Source of the DNA: a bacterium | GTDB taxonomy: Bacteria; Bacteroidota; Bacteroidia; Bacteroidales; Muribaculaceae | NCBI GenBank assembly: GCA_014802625.1 | Contig: JAAVBX010000006.1 | Location: 79,277 to 131,482 of the forward strand | Length of the DNA stretch: 52,206 nt | Direction of reading: 5' to 3' | In this document: positions 17,753 through 26,625 of the stretch, one piece after another | Position numbering within the stretch: position 1 is the first letter of the stretch | Layout: every line of letters begins with the position of its first letter | Translations under genes and position numbers: made by a program | The notes under the pieces: generated by a model | Seen by the model: the letters and a program-made list of their open reading frames with translations, nothing else | Told to the model about the DNA's origin: nothing | The model's database searches: none

Positions 17753-17774
17753 CCTATATTTCGGCCATAGAGGT

Positions 17775-17804
17775 TTGCCGCTTGTGGGGTTCCTTGTAAC
17801 TTTG
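17775..17804 (+). promoter_or_regulatory. Sigma-ABfr promoter of the first GH97 gene
   Basis: TTG at 17775-17777, exactly 19 bp, then TAACTTTG at 17797-17804. The start near 17809 leaves a leader of about 18 nt. The match to consensus suggests constitutive expression, unlike the sus operon boxes that lack a -33 element. Confidence 0.85.
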
Positions 17805-17826
17805 CGGAAAAATCAAGTAAAAAACC

Positions 17827-19842
17827 ATGAAACGATTGATTATCCCCGCAGTGGCCGCTCTATTGTCGCCGGTTATCTTCAGTGCCTGCACAGAGAGTCA
17901 TGCCATGGATGTCAGCAGTCCCGACGGACGGCTGAACTTCTCGCTCCTGCTTGATGACGAGGGGCAGCTTTATTATAAGGTCCGAAAGGATGGCACCGCC
18001 GTTGTCGATTCATCCGGTCTCGGCCTGGCCTGCCGAGAGTTCAGCCTCGGTCATCGTACGGAGGTGCGGAAGGTGGAACGCGCCGCCAAGGATGAGGTTT
18101 GGCATCCCGTATGGGGGGAGGAGAGTGAAATCCGCAACAACTACAATGAGATGTGTGTGCATCTCCATGAAAGCGACAGCGGGGATACCTCGGGAATCGA
18201 CTATATGCTGCGTGTACGCGTCTTTCCCGATGGCGTCGGCTTTCGTTACGAGATTCCCGGACAGGAGAATGTAAGTGAGATGACGGTGATGGAGGAGTTG
18301 ACCGAATTCGCGCTCCATGAGGATGGGGTAGCCTGGTCGATTCCATGGAATCATGAATACTATGAGCATCTCTACGAGCCTTCGCTTGTCAGCCGTCTCG
18401 ACACGGTATGTTCACCCTTGACGGTGAAGATGACCGACAGCCTCTATGTCTCCATCCATGAAGCGGCTCTGGAGGATTACGCCGCCATGAACCTGCACCC
18501 AATAGGTAATTCCACGCGTCTGCGCACCTGGCTCACGCCATGGTCGACCGGGGAGAAGGTATTCGCTTCAAATACTCTCAAATCACCCTGGCGCACGATG
18601 ACAATCGTCAATACCCCCGGCGAACTGATGCTCTCGCGCGTGATGCTCAATCTCAACGAACCCTGCGCAATAGAGGATACATCCTGGATCGAGCCGGCGC
18701 GCTACATCGGCATATGGTGGGGAATGCACCGTAAGGAGTACACATGGGGGCAGGGCCCGACACATGGCGCTACGACCGACAATACGAAACGCTATATGGA
18801 TTTCGCGGCCGATAACGGCTTCGGAGGTGTGCTCGTCGAGGGTTGGAACCGTGGCTGGGACGGCGACTGGAGTGCCAACGGCGACCTCTTCTCATTCACC
18901 GAACCATATCCCGACTTCGACATCGAGGAAATCGCGCGTTATGGAGCCGGCAAGGGAGTCAGATTGATAGGACATCACGAGACGGGGGGAGCGGCTCTCA
19001 ACTATGAGCAGCAGATGGATTCGGCATTCGCCATGTATCACCGTCTCGGCATCAACTCGGTGAAGACCGGCTATGTGAATCCCCTGATGGATGGCAAGGA
19101 ATACCATTCCGGCCAGTATGCCGTGCGTCACTACCGCAAGGTAATCGAGACGGCGGCCAAACACCATATAATGATCGATAACCATGAGCCGGTAATGCCG
19201 ACGGGATTGCAACGCACATATCCTAATCTTATGACGCAGGAGGGTGTGCGCGGATGCGAGTATGACGCCTGGAGTCCTGACGGAGGCAATCCCCCGGAAC
19301 ATACCGTCACTATCCCCTTCACACGCTGTCTGGCGGGTCCGGTCGACTATACTCCGGGCACATTCAACTACGACAATCCTGTGCCCCCTTACACACGTCC
19401 GCAGTCGACGCTGGCCAAGCAACTCGCCATGTCGGTCGTGCTCTACAGTCCGCTGCAGATGGCATCCGATATGATCGAGAACTACGAGGGACGGCCTGAA
19501 TTTGAATTCCTCAGCCGCTGTCCGGTAGATTGGAACAAGACACTTGTGCCGGAAGCGAAAATCGGGGAGTACGTGACCGTTGCTCGTCAGGATAAGGAGA
19601 ATGGGGATTGGTGGCTCGGCGCCATGACCAACCGTAACGCACGTCAGACACGTCTCCCGCTAGATTTCCTTGAGCCGGGAAAGAAATATGTGGCCAAGAT
19701 ATTTGCCGACGGGGATGGAGCCGATTATCGCTCGAATCCGTTGCCCGTGGCCATTTCTGAGGTAGAAGTAGATTCCACATCCGCCCTGAACCTTAATCTT
19801 GCAAGCGGAGGGGGCGCCGCAGTAATAATCAGCAGGAAGTAA
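17827..19842 (+). CDS. GH97 alpha-glucosidase lipoprotein
   Basis: A 671-aa lipoprotein (lipobox F-S-A-C near residue 20, followed by T-E-S-H). It has the GH97 order: N-terminal beta-sandwich (about 25-280), (beta/alpha)8 barrel with G-V-L-V-E-G-W-N-R-G-W, then D-N-H-E-P-V-M-P-T-G with the Glu near residue 453, and a C-terminal beta domain ending A-S-G-G-G-A-A-V. Glu in the H-E-P motif marks the inverting SusB-like subgroup, since retaining members have Gly there. It would release glucose from alpha-linked oligosaccharides. It shares family but modest detail with the second GH97 at 38497-40608. Confidence 0.93.
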   Translation: MKRLIIPAVAALLSPVIFSACTESHAMDVSSPDGRLNFSLLLDDEGQLYYKVRKDGTAVVDSSGLGLACREFSLGHRTEVRKVERAAKDEVWHPVWGEESEIRNNYNEMCVHLHESDSGDTSGIDYMLRVRVFPDGVGFRYEIPGQENVSEMTVMEELTEFALHEDGVAWSIPWNHEYYEHLYEPSLVSRLDTVCSPLTVKMTDSLYVSIHEAALEDYAAMNLHPIGNSTRLRTWLTPWSTGEKVFASNTLKSPWRTMTIVNTPGELMLSRVMLNLNEPCAIEDTSWIEPARYIGIWWGMHRKEYTWGQGPTHGATTDNTKRYMDFAADNGFGGVLVEGWNRGWDGDWSANGDLFSFTEPYPDFDIEEIARYGAGKGVRLIGHHETGGAALNYEQQMDSAFAMYHRLGINSVKTGYVNPLMDGKEYHSGQYAVRHYRKVIETAAKHHIMIDNHEPVMPTGLQRTYPNLMTQEGVRGCEYDAWSPDGGNPPEHTVTIPFTRCLAGPVDYTPGTFNYDNPVPPYTRPQSTLAKQLAMSVVLYSPLQMASDMIENYEGRPEFEFLSRCPVDWNKTLVPEAKIGEYVTVARQDKENGDWWLGAMTNRNARQTRLPLDFLEPGKKYVAKIFADGDGADYRSNPLPVAISEVEVDSTSALNLNLASGGGAAVIISRK

Positions 19843-19873
19843 TGTGTTAGCAGACTTCTCTCTTTCAACATGT

Positions 19874-19922
19874 GAATCCCGCGTCAGGCGTCTCTGTGAA
19901 GAGCCGTGCCGACGCGGGATTC
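19874..19922. terminator. Bidirectional terminator between GH97 and purC
   Basis: A 12-bp perfect stem (19874-19885 with 19911-19922) has a 25-nt loop that can itself pair (GGC/GCC). It lies between the convergent ends of GH97 (19842) and purC (19952). Its flanks are moderately T-rich on the plus side. Confidence 0.7.
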
Positions 19923-19951
19923 CTTTACGTTATTATTTATAGGGAAGGATA

Positions 19952-20911
19952 TTACTTCTCCTCGTTGAGTTTGCCGAGGCATTCGGAGACATTGGCGAAG
20001 ATACGCTCCTGAAGAGCGCTCTCGTCGGCACGATGGAACTCAAGGCCGGTGATGTGCTCATAAAGCTCGATGTAGCGGCGGCTCACCTCGTCGCAGTATT
20101 CATCGGTCATCTCGGGAACCTGCTGTCCCTCCTTGCCCATGAATCCATTGGATATGAGCCACTGGCGCACGAATTCCTTTGAGAGCTGACGCTGAGCCTC
20201 TCCCTTCTCGAAACGCTCCTCGTAGCCGTCGGCATAGAAATAGCGGGAAGAGTCGGGGGTGTGGATCTCATCGATGAGGATTACCTTGCCGTCGAGCAGG
20301 CCGAACTCATACTTGGTGTCTACAAGAATCAGGCCGCGCTCGGCTGCCATCTGCTGTCCGCGTGCGAAAAGGGCGAGGGCATACTTCTCCACCTGGGTAT
20401 AGATGTCCTCGGCCACGATACCGCGGGCGATGATTTCCTCACGCGAGATATTCTCGTCATGTCCTTCGTCTGCTTTGGTCGTGGGGGTAAGGATAGGCTC
20501 CGGGAATTTCTCGTTCTCACGCATTCCGTCCGGAATCTTCACACCGCAGATCTCGCGTGCGCCGGCGGCATAGTCTCGCCATGCTGAGCCGGTGAGATAG
20601 CCGCGCACGATCATCTCTATCTTGAGGGGTTCGCACTTGAGACCTACCGTAGCCATGGGATCGGGCACCCCCACTTTCCAGTTGGGCACGATATCGGCCG
20701 TCGCCGTCAGGAAATAGTCAGCTATCTGGTTGAGCACCTGTCCTTTGTAGGGGATACCCTTGGGAAGAACAACGTCGAATGCCGAGATACGGTCGGTAGC
20801 GACCATTACGAGCAGGCGGTCGTCGATATCATAGACGTCGCGCACCTTGCCATGATACACCGATTTCTGGCCCTTGAAGCCGAAATCCGTACGTGAAAGA
20901 GTTTCTGCCAT
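19952..20911 (-). CDS. purC: Phosphoribosylaminoimidazole-succinocarboxamide synthase
   Basis: A 319-aa SAICAR synthetase that joins aspartate to CAIR using ATP in purine synthesis. The ATP-binding loop G-K-V-R-D-V-Y, the [10 protein letters not shown] signature, and [13 protein letters not shown] with [10 protein letters not shown] are all present. It is the longer form usual in Bacteroidetes and yeast, not the ~240-aa E. coli type. It is monocistronic, with its own promoter and a shared terminator. Confidence 0.97.
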   Translation of the reverse strand: MAETLSRTDFGFKGQKSVYHGKVRDVYDIDDRLLVMVATDRISAFDVVLPKGIPYKGQVLNQIADYFLTATADIVPNWKVGVPDPMATVGLKCEPLKIEMIVRGYLTGSAWRDYAAGAREICGVKIPDGMRENEKFPEPILTPTTKADEGHDENISREEIIARGIVAEDIYTQVEKYALALFARGQQMAAERGLILVDTKYEFGLLDGKVILIDEIHTPDSSRYFYADGYEERFEKGEAQRQLSKEFVRQWLISNGFMGKEGQQVPEMTDEYCDEVSRRYIELYEHITGLEFHRADESALQERIFANVSECLGKLNEEK

Positions 20912-20945
20912 TATAAGTATCTGATTAACGATTGATTTCAGATTG

Positions 20946-20976
20946 CAAAATTAGCGAAAAAATCCCGCCATAGCAA
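20946..20976 (-). promoter_or_regulatory. Sigma-ABfr promoter of purC
   Basis: On the minus strand, TTG (complement of 20974-20976), 20 bp, then TAATTTTG (complement of 20946-20953). The leader is about 30 nt. I saw no purine riboswitch in it. Confidence 0.75.
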
Positions 20977-21098
20977 ATTAACAGCCACCATCTTCCGTTT
21001 GGATGTGACAAGACTGCCCCAAATATCCGCACGCGGGTTACAGTCTCTTGTCTGCCCAATCTCATAAATGGAAAAACAGAAACCGCGACTTCATTATT

Positions 21099-21128
21099 TT
21101 GACAACACATAAATTTTAGCTATCTTCG
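21099..21128 (+). promoter_or_regulatory. Promoter of the plus-strand AAA/PD-(D/E)XK gene, nearly leaderless
   Basis: TTG at 21099-21101, exactly 19 bp, then TATCTTCG at 21121-21128 (one mismatch to TAnnTTTG). The start codon is at 21133, so transcription would begin at or within a few bases of the ATG. Confidence 0.65.
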
Positions 21129-21132
21129 CGAT

Positions 21133-22722
21133 ATGAATGATTCATCGGCCCATATCAAGTATCCTGTCGGTATCCAGAGCTTCGCCAAACTCAGGGGGGA
21201 GGGTTATATATACGTGGATAAAACGGAATACCTATACAAACTCATTAAAACTAAGGGTTACTACTTTCTGTCGCGTCCGCGCCGTTTCGGGAAGAGTCTG
21301 TTGCTGTCGACACTCGAAGGCTATTATCAGGGGCGCCGCGACCTTTTCAAGGGTCTCGCCCTTGATGTGCTGACAGATGACTGGGAACCCCATCCCGTGT
21401 TGCATCTTGATCTCAACAATGGCACCTATAAGAGTGTGGAAGGTCTGGAGGAGGTACTCCGTATCCATCTGTATGAGTGGGAAACGGAGTATGGTGTCAC
21501 TTACGATAGGAATGCCGACTCCATCTCTCCGAGCATGCGTTTCAGAGCCGTCATCCGCTCGGCTTTTGAGCGCACCGGCAAGAAGGTGGCCATACTCGTC
21601 GATGAATACGACAAGCCTCTGATCAGCAATATCAATAACGAATCTGTGGCGGATGAATGCCGGGTGTTGCTGAAGGCGTTCTACTCCAATCTCAAGACGA
21701 TGGACGGCTGTATAGAGATAGCGGTCCTGACGGGTGTCGCGCGCTTCAGCAAGGTCTCTATATTCTCCGACCTCAACAACCTGCGCGACATATCCTATGA
21801 AAGTCAGTTCGCGGGTATTTGCGGCGTAACCTCCGATGAACTTGACCTATATTTCCGCGACGGCATAGAGGAGCTTGCCGCGAAGGAGGGGGTCGATGCG
21901 GGAGAGGTGCGTCGCAGGTTGCGTGACAACTACGACGGCTATCATTTCTCAAAAGAGTCGCCCGATATCTACAATCCATTCAGCCTGATGAATGCATTCG
22001 CCAAACTTGAGATAGGTTCATATTGGTTTGATTCGGGCACACCGACATTTCTTGTCAATCTGATAGGGCGTGAACAGTGGCTGCTGAGTGATCTGGCACC
22101 CGTCGAGATTGATGCGCGTAAGCTTGAATCGGCGGGTATACTGTCGGCCAATCCGGTTCCGCCGCTCTACCAGACGGGCTACCTGACCATAAAGGATTAC
22201 GACCGGACGTTTGAGACCTACACACTTGATTATCCTAACAATGAGGTGCGCATAAGTTTCCTCTACTTCCTGATACCCTACTATGTCAAGCCCGAGAAGG
22301 AGCCGGAGGAGTTCTCGATAAAGAGGTTTGTCATGGCGGTCCTTTCGGGTGACGCGGAGGGTTTTATGGCTTTGATGGAAAGCATGGTGGCGGGCATACC
22401 GTATTCGGAGAAGGGGAGTGCCGAGTCGCATTTCCGCAACGCGGCCTACATACTGTTTTCACTGATGGGACAGTATGTGCGGGCGGAGGAGCGCACGTCC
22501 GACGGGCGAATTGACCTGACGGTCGAGACACCGAAATACGTCTACATCTTCGAGTTCAAGGTGGATTCGACGGCTGAGGCTGCCATGGAGCAGATACGGC
22601 GCAAGAGATACTGGCTCAAATACGCCGCCTCCGGCAAGGAGATACGCCTTATCGGAGCCTCCTTCGACACCGCTACACGCCGCCTCTCCTCCTGCCTTAT
22701 CGAGACCCCCGATTCTCTTTAA
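21133..22722 (+). CDS. AAA-ATPase-like / PD-(D/E)XK nuclease-like protein (copy 1)
   Basis: A 529-aa cytoplasmic protein of the family expanded in Bacteroidales (AAA-ATPase-like plus DUF1703/PDDEXK_9). The N-terminus G-I-Q-S-F-A-K-L-R is followed by Y-V-D-K-T. The P-loop-like R-P-R-R-F-G-K-S-L lies at about 48-56, a Walker B-like V-D-E-Y-D-K-P-L near 160, and a sensor-like L-T-G-V-A-R-F-S-K. The C-terminal nuclease-like motif is G-R-I-D-L-T-V ... E-F-K near residues 455-475, so the D...ExK residues look intact. No function has been established for the family. Its stop is 20 bp from that of its convergent paralogue. Confidence 0.88.
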   Translation: MNDSSAHIKYPVGIQSFAKLRGEGYIYVDKTEYLYKLIKTKGYYFLSRPRRFGKSLLLSTLEGYYQGRRDLFKGLALDVLTDDWEPHPVLHLDLNNGTYKSVEGLEEVLRIHLYEWETEYGVTYDRNADSISPSMRFRAVIRSAFERTGKKVAILVDEYDKPLISNINNESVADECRVLLKAFYSNLKTMDGCIEIAVLTGVARFSKVSIFSDLNNLRDISYESQFAGICGVTSDELDLYFRDGIEELAAKEGVDAGEVRRRLRDNYDGYHFSKESPDIYNPFSLMNAFAKLEIGSYWFDSGTPTFLVNLIGREQWLLSDLAPVEIDARKLESAGILSANPVPPLYQTGYLTIKDYDRTFETYTLDYPNNEVRISFLYFLIPYYVKPEKEPEEFSIKRFVMAVLSGDAEGFMALMESMVAGIPYSEKGSAESHFRNAAYILFSLMGQYVRAEERTSDGRIDLTVETPKYVYIFEFKVDSTAEAAMEQIRRKRYWLKYAASGKEIRLIGASFDTATRRLSSCLIETPDSL

Positions 22723-22742
22723 ATTCCCGATACTTTCCCGGA

Positions 22743-24329
22743 TTATCTGCCGGGATTGACAATTTCAATCAGCGGTTTGTCAAGATGGCGGGTAGCTTTG
22801 TTGAAGTTGACACCGATCCGGAAAATCGTGCGACAGTCACGGTGGAATGGCAGATCATACTCTTTCTCCCCGATTTGGCTCAATGCGCTCTGTGAATCCT
22901 TATCGAACTTAAGTTCTATGATGTAGATGTACTCCTCATCCTCTATTACGACATCTATACGTCCTGAAGAGGTATGAACCTCGGTCTTGGCATCGATTCC
23001 GATTAGGGTCAGTAACACATACATCGCATTCTGGAAATTATTTTCATCATCCATCCGCATGTCATATGGGATGCCGGCGAGGAATATATCCAGGTTTTTC
23101 ATAAGTTCCTCAGGTTCACCATCCCTTATGCTGTTAATGATGTCGCGTACGACCGACTCCGGTGTTCCACGCCGCACCTTCACATAAAACGGTAACAATA
23201 CATCGAACAGCCCCTCCTTGACCTCCTTGTTCGGGACACCGAGGGTTACTGTATCATTGCGTTGATTAAACTTTTTAATGGTCAGGTATCCTGTCTGATA
23301 AAGAAGAGCGAGGGGATCGATACTGCTGAGGTCAAGACCTGCCAGCTGCGAGAACTTGCAACGGGTGTTGAGTATTTTCTCAAGATCCGAGTCAAGGTCG
23401 CGCAGTGTCTTGGCTATTATAGTCGGGATTCCCGTCTGGTTCCAATAGTTGCCTAAGCGGCTTTTTCTCATGCAACTGAGCAGTGACCATGGATTGTATA
23501 TATCGCTCCCCACTCTTGCGAACCGGTAACCGTCATAGTTTATCTTCAGTTTTGCGCAAGCCTCTTCATAGGATACCTTCTGGGTTGCGGCAAATTGCTG
23601 AATGCCTGTCGGAAAATAATCGAGGAGCTCCTCTTCAGTTATTCCGCAGATATCGGCGAAGTCATCATCAAACGTGACATCATCAAGGTTATTCAGATCG
23701 GAGAAAACACTGAGTTTGCTGAACCGGCTGACACCGGTCAACATTACAAACCTGATATGTTCGGCTGAACTCTTGAAGTTGGAATATATGGCCGCGAGTA
23801 GTGTACGGAATAGATCGAGAGATTCCCTGCGGTCAAGGTTACTGACAAGAGGTTTGTCATATTCGTCGACCAAGATAACCACCTGCTTCCCGGTTTTATC
23901 GTGAGCCGCTTTGATAATATTGCGGAATCTCTGGGGATATCCCGGAGCCGTCACCTCGACCTCATATTGTTTTTCCCAGACCCGGAAATGAGCTTCCAGC
24001 AATCTGTCGAGGTGGTGGGGTTCTGAGAATCTTTCCGGATTCAAATCAAGATGAAGCACGGGATAGCGGGTCCAATCCCAGCCGGTGGAGGCGATATACA
24101 ATCCATCGAATAGTTCGCGTCGACCCTCAAAGAAGTAACGTAGCGTTGACAGGAAAAGACTTTTCCCGAAGCGTCGCGGACGTGCAAGGAAAAGATACTG
24201 TATCTTTCTTTTAAGAATCTTGTCAATGAACATAGTCTTGTCGATATAGACAAGCTTCTGTTCCCGGATTTCCTTGAAATCCTGTTGTCCCAAGGGGTAT
24301 CCCTGCATTTCTTCGTGCCGGCCATTCAT
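22743..24329 (-). CDS. AAA-ATPase-like / PD-(D/E)XK nuclease-like protein (copy 2)
   Basis: A 528-aa paralogue of the adjacent copy 1, tail to tail with it. It has the same order: Y-I-D-K-T, R-P-R-R-F-G-K-S-L-F near residues 52-60, L-V-D-E-Y-D-K-P-L, L-T-G-V-S-R-F-S-K, and a C-terminal G-R-I-D-V-V-I ... E-L-K. The nuclease acidic residues and lysine are kept, so both copies look active. The start at 24329 is 21 bp after the OmpA-type lipoprotein stop on the same strand, so it may be read from that gene. The sequences have diverged well beyond recent duplication. Confidence 0.88.
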   Translation of the reverse strand: MNGRHEEMQGYPLGQQDFKEIREQKLVYIDKTMFIDKILKRKIQYLFLARPRRFGKSLFLSTLRYFFEGRRELFDGLYIASTGWDWTRYPVLHLDLNPERFSEPHHLDRLLEAHFRVWEKQYEVEVTAPGYPQRFRNIIKAAHDKTGKQVVILVDEYDKPLVSNLDRRESLDLFRTLLAAIYSNFKSSAEHIRFVMLTGVSRFSKLSVFSDLNNLDDVTFDDDFADICGITEEELLDYFPTGIQQFAATQKVSYEEACAKLKINYDGYRFARVGSDIYNPWSLLSCMRKSRLGNYWNQTGIPTIIAKTLRDLDSDLEKILNTRCKFSQLAGLDLSSIDPLALLYQTGYLTIKKFNQRNDTVTLGVPNKEVKEGLFDVLLPFYVKVRRGTPESVVRDIINSIRDGEPEELMKNLDIFLAGIPYDMRMDDENNFQNAMYVLLTLIGIDAKTEVHTSSGRIDVVIEDEEYIYIIELKFDKDSQSALSQIGEKEYDLPFHRDCRTIFRIGVNFNKATRHLDKPLIEIVNPGR

Positions 24330-24350
24330 ATTCCATTGGTTTTAGGAGCG

Positions 24351-25199
24351 TCAGTCTGCCTGCTCCCCGGTTTCGGGGGCTTTGTCGATGAGGTCGAGGA
24401 AGTCGTCGAGTTTCGGGGTGATGATGATCTCGGTGCGGCGGTTACGCTGTTTTCCGAGTTCGGAGGTGTTGTCGGCGATAGGGTTGAATTCACCGCGTCC
24501 GGCCGCCGAGAGACGGTTCGGACTGATACCGAAATCATTCTGCAGCACCTGCACGACCGACGATGCACGCAGAGCCGAGAGATCCCAGTTGTTGCGGATA
24601 TTCGTGCGTGAGATGGGGACATTGTCAGTATTACCCTCTACCAGCACGTCATAATCCTTAAAATCCTTAAGAATCTTGGCGATTTTGGAGAGAGTCTCCA
24701 TCGCGCGCTGACTGACCTCGTAGCTGCCCGTCTGGAACAGCATGTTGTCGGCAAGCGAGATATAGACGACCCCTTTCAACACCTTCACATCGACATCCCT
24801 CAGTTCATCGGTGTCGAGCGAACGGGTCAGCTTGTTGGTGAGGGCTATATTGAGCGAGTCAGACTTCGACTTGGCGTCGACGAGCTGCTTGATATATTTA
24901 TTGGAGGCATTGATTTCATCCACGAGTTTGGAGATATTCATGCTGCCCTGGCTGTTTGCCTCCATGCTCTTGTCGAGAGTATTCTTGAGTTCCTGCATGC
25001 CCTTCTTAAGTTCGGCATTACTTTGACGGGCGGCATCGAGCTGCGCCTGCAGATTACGGCTGTCGGCGTTACAGTTTATAAGTTCCTCGCGGGTGGAGCC
25101 ATATTGGCTTTGGAGTTCCGCGTATTTCTTATTGGATACACATCCTGTCGCCACGATTCCCAAGATAGCGACAGCGGATAATAATGTTTTGATTTTCAT
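24351..25199 (-). CDS. OmpA-family peptidoglycan-binding lipoprotein
   Basis: The protein has 282 aa from M-K-I-K at 25197-25199. The longer open frame upstream runs through tRNA-Gln and is not coding. The lipobox V-A-T-G-C (Cys about 20) is followed by non-acidic V-S-N-K-K, favouring a periplasm-facing anchor. A long coiled coil (about 25-120) leads to the OmpA C-terminal domain (about 160-275). That domain has L-S-A-L-R-A, the R-L-S-A-A-G-R-G-E and N-R-R-T-E-I-I peptidoglycan-binding residues. It probably tethers the envelope. I found no clear promoter of its own. Confidence 0.93.
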   Translation of the reverse strand: MKIKTLLSAVAILGIVATGCVSNKKYAELQSQYGSTREELINCNADSRNLQAQLDAARQSNAELKKGMQELKNTLDKSMEANSQGSMNISKLVDEINASNKYIKQLVDAKSKSDSLNIALTNKLTRSLDTDELRDVDVKVLKGVVYISLADNMLFQTGSYEVSQRAMETLSKIAKILKDFKDYDVLVEGNTDNVPISRTNIRNNWDLSALRASSVVQVLQNDFGISPNRLSAAGRGEFNPIADNTSELGKQRNRRTEIIITPKLDDFLDLIDKAPETGEQAD

Positions 25200-25285
25200 A
25201 TTGTCCAAGTGTTTGAGGGTTATATAATGATGTAATAACAACGATTCGCAGTGAAATTCCTTTCCGGAGGATAGGATGGATAAAC

Positions 25286-25322
25286 AAAAACCGGCAGTAG
25301 CTCTAATACGAGCTGCCACCGG
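25286..25322 (-). terminator. Intrinsic terminator of tRNA-Gln
   Basis: On the minus strand CCGG, then AGCTC/GAGCT arms within 25291-25322, form a long slightly bulged stem around GTATTA. TTTTT follows (complement of 25286-25290). It begins 13 bp past the tRNA. Confidence 0.85.
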
Positions 25323-25334
25323 CGGGGGATTGTG

Positions 25335-25405
25335 TTGTCTTACCAGGATTCGAACCTGGACAGACAGAACCAAAACCTGTAGTGCTACCATTACACCATA
25401 AGACA
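25335..25405 (-). tRNA. tRNA-Gln (TTG anticodon)
   Basis: The 71-nt cloverleaf on the minus strand has acceptor stem TGTCTTA with TAAGACA, D-arm TGGTGTAATGGTAGCA, anticodon loop TTTTGGT with TTG (complement of 25371-25373), and T-arm CCAGGTTCGAATCCTGG. CCA is not encoded. It decodes CAA. Confidence 0.95.
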
Positions 25406-25480
25406 ATCCTTGACTTCCGACGATGACCCGGTATGGTAATTGAGATATGGAAAAGTCATGCCATCGCCCGGAAGACACTG

Positions 25481-25511
25481 CAAATTTAATAATTATTTTT
25501 CAGATGTGCAA
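25481..25511 (-). promoter_or_regulatory. Sigma-ABfr promoter of tRNA-Gln
   Basis: On the minus strand TTG (complement of 25509-25511), 20 bp, then TAAATTTG (complement of 25481-25488), an exact -7 box. The precursor would carry a 5' leader of about 70 nt for RNase P. Confidence 0.8.
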
Positions 25512-25574
25512 CGTTCTTTCCTATTCAGACGGATATTTTTATAGTGTGGATATGATATTTTTAACGGAAATCAT

Positions 25575-25582
25575 TATTTTTG
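25575..25582 (+). promoter_or_regulatory. -7 box of the WYL regulator gene
   Basis: TATTTTTG is an exact TAnnTTTG match 31 bp before the start codon. No TTG lies at -33, so the promoter may be weak or activator-dependent. Confidence 0.55.
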
Positions 25583-25613
25583 CGTAAAATTAAAATAAGA
25601 AACAAGCGCCGAT

Positions 25614-26537
25614 ATGACACGCGATCTTTTCAGCAAATATGTATGGATCATCGATACCCTTACCCGTTATGACCGTCTGACCCGCGAACGCCTCAATGAA
25701 CTGTGGCGACGTTCCTCCGTCTCCAACGGGCGCGATCTGCCCGAGCGCACATTCCATCATTACCGTCGCTCCATCGAACAGAATTTCCATATCGATATCA
25801 ATTGCGATTCCACAGGGCATTACTACATCAATCCCGGATCGCTGGCGCGCAACCGTTCGCTGACCAACCTTATGCTCGATAACTATGCGGTCAACGGAGC
25901 CATCTCGGATTCTCCCGAGGCTTCGGAGCGGGTGGAGGTGGAGGATGTTCCCTCGGCCCGTGAATGGCTCCCTTCGGTGCTCGAAGCGATACGCAACTCC
26001 ACGAAGGTCAGTTTCACGTATGCGGGCTTCAACCGTTCGCGTGCGGAGCGCGACATACTCTTCAGTCCGTGGTTTCTGAAACGCTACAAGCAACGCTGGT
26101 ACATGCTCGGTTGCCGCGAAAAGGATGGAGGGGTGCGTACATATGCTCTCGACCGTATAAAGGCCCTGACGCTCACGGAGCATCATTTCAAGCTCCCGGA
26201 GGGTGTCAGCACAGCCGATTACTTCGGAAATATCATAGGAATCACGACATCGAAGGCTCCGGTGCACACCGTGCGGCTGCGCACGTCATCACGTCAGGCC
26301 AAATATCTGAGAGCCCTGCCGCTCCATCCCTCCCAGCAGGAGGAGATGCACGATGACTACAGTGTGTTCACTTACCGACTTCAGCTCAACTACGAGCTTG
26401 TGCATGAGATCATGGCCTTCGGCGACGCCGTCAAGGTGCTCGATCCTCCGGAGCTGCGCGTGATGGTCGTGGAGGCTCTCCGGGGGGCGCTGGAGCAATA
26501 CTCGGATAGCCCTGCCGGCTCCTCCGCGACCCGCTGA
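25614..26537 (+). CDS. WYL-domain transcriptional regulator
   Basis: A 307-aa cytoplasmic regulator. The N-terminal ~80 residues form a winged helix (R-L-T-R-E-R-L-N-E-L-W, R-T-F-H-H-Y-R-R-S-I-E). The WYL domain (about 115-200) has F-T-Y-A-G-F-N, the F-S-P-W-F-L-K-R-Y-K-Q-R-W-Y-M-L-G core and Y-A-L-D-R-I. The C-terminal WCX-like region follows (about 215-295). WYL domains sense nucleotides or nucleic acid and often control stress or defence genes; the target here is unknown. It stands alone, with its own -7 box, and ends at a shared terminator. Confidence 0.9.
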   Translation: MTRDLFSKYVWIIDTLTRYDRLTRERLNELWRRSSVSNGRDLPERTFHHYRRSIEQNFHIDINCDSTGHYYINPGSLARNRSLTNLMLDNYAVNGAISDSPEASERVEVEDVPSAREWLPSVLEAIRNSTKVSFTYAGFNRSRAERDILFSPWFLKRYKQRWYMLGCREKDGGVRTYALDRIKALTLTEHHFKLPEGVSTADYFGNIIGITTSKAPVHTVRLRTSSRQAKYLRALPLHPSQQEEMHDDYSVFTYRLQLNYELVHEIMAFGDAVKVLDPPELRVMVVEALRGALEQYSDSPAGSSATR

Positions 26538-26554
26538 GGGCGTTTGAACGGAGC

Positions 26555-26591
26555 GGCGGCCGGAATCCCATGAGGGGATGCCGGCCGCCGT
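26555..26591. terminator. Bidirectional terminator between the WYL gene and fabF
   Basis: A 10-bp perfect GC-rich stem (26555-26564 with 26582-26591) continues inward as ATCCC/GGGAT around ATGA. It lies between convergent stops at 26537 and 26626. The U tracts are weak. Confidence 0.7.
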
Positions 26592-26625
26592 CAGAGAGAC
26601 TTTATGGATGTATTACGGGATATTG

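Noticed and set aside
21133-24329. Insertion sequence or retron formed by the two nuclease-like genes
   Set aside because: No transposase or reverse transcriptase motifs and no terminal inverted repeats or target duplication were found. Both proteins belong to the AAA/PD-(D/E)XK-like family.
25200-25478. N-terminal extension of the OmpA-type lipoprotein frame
   Set aside because: The extension would translate through tRNA-Gln and its terminator. The signal peptide at M-K-I-K fixes the start at 25199.
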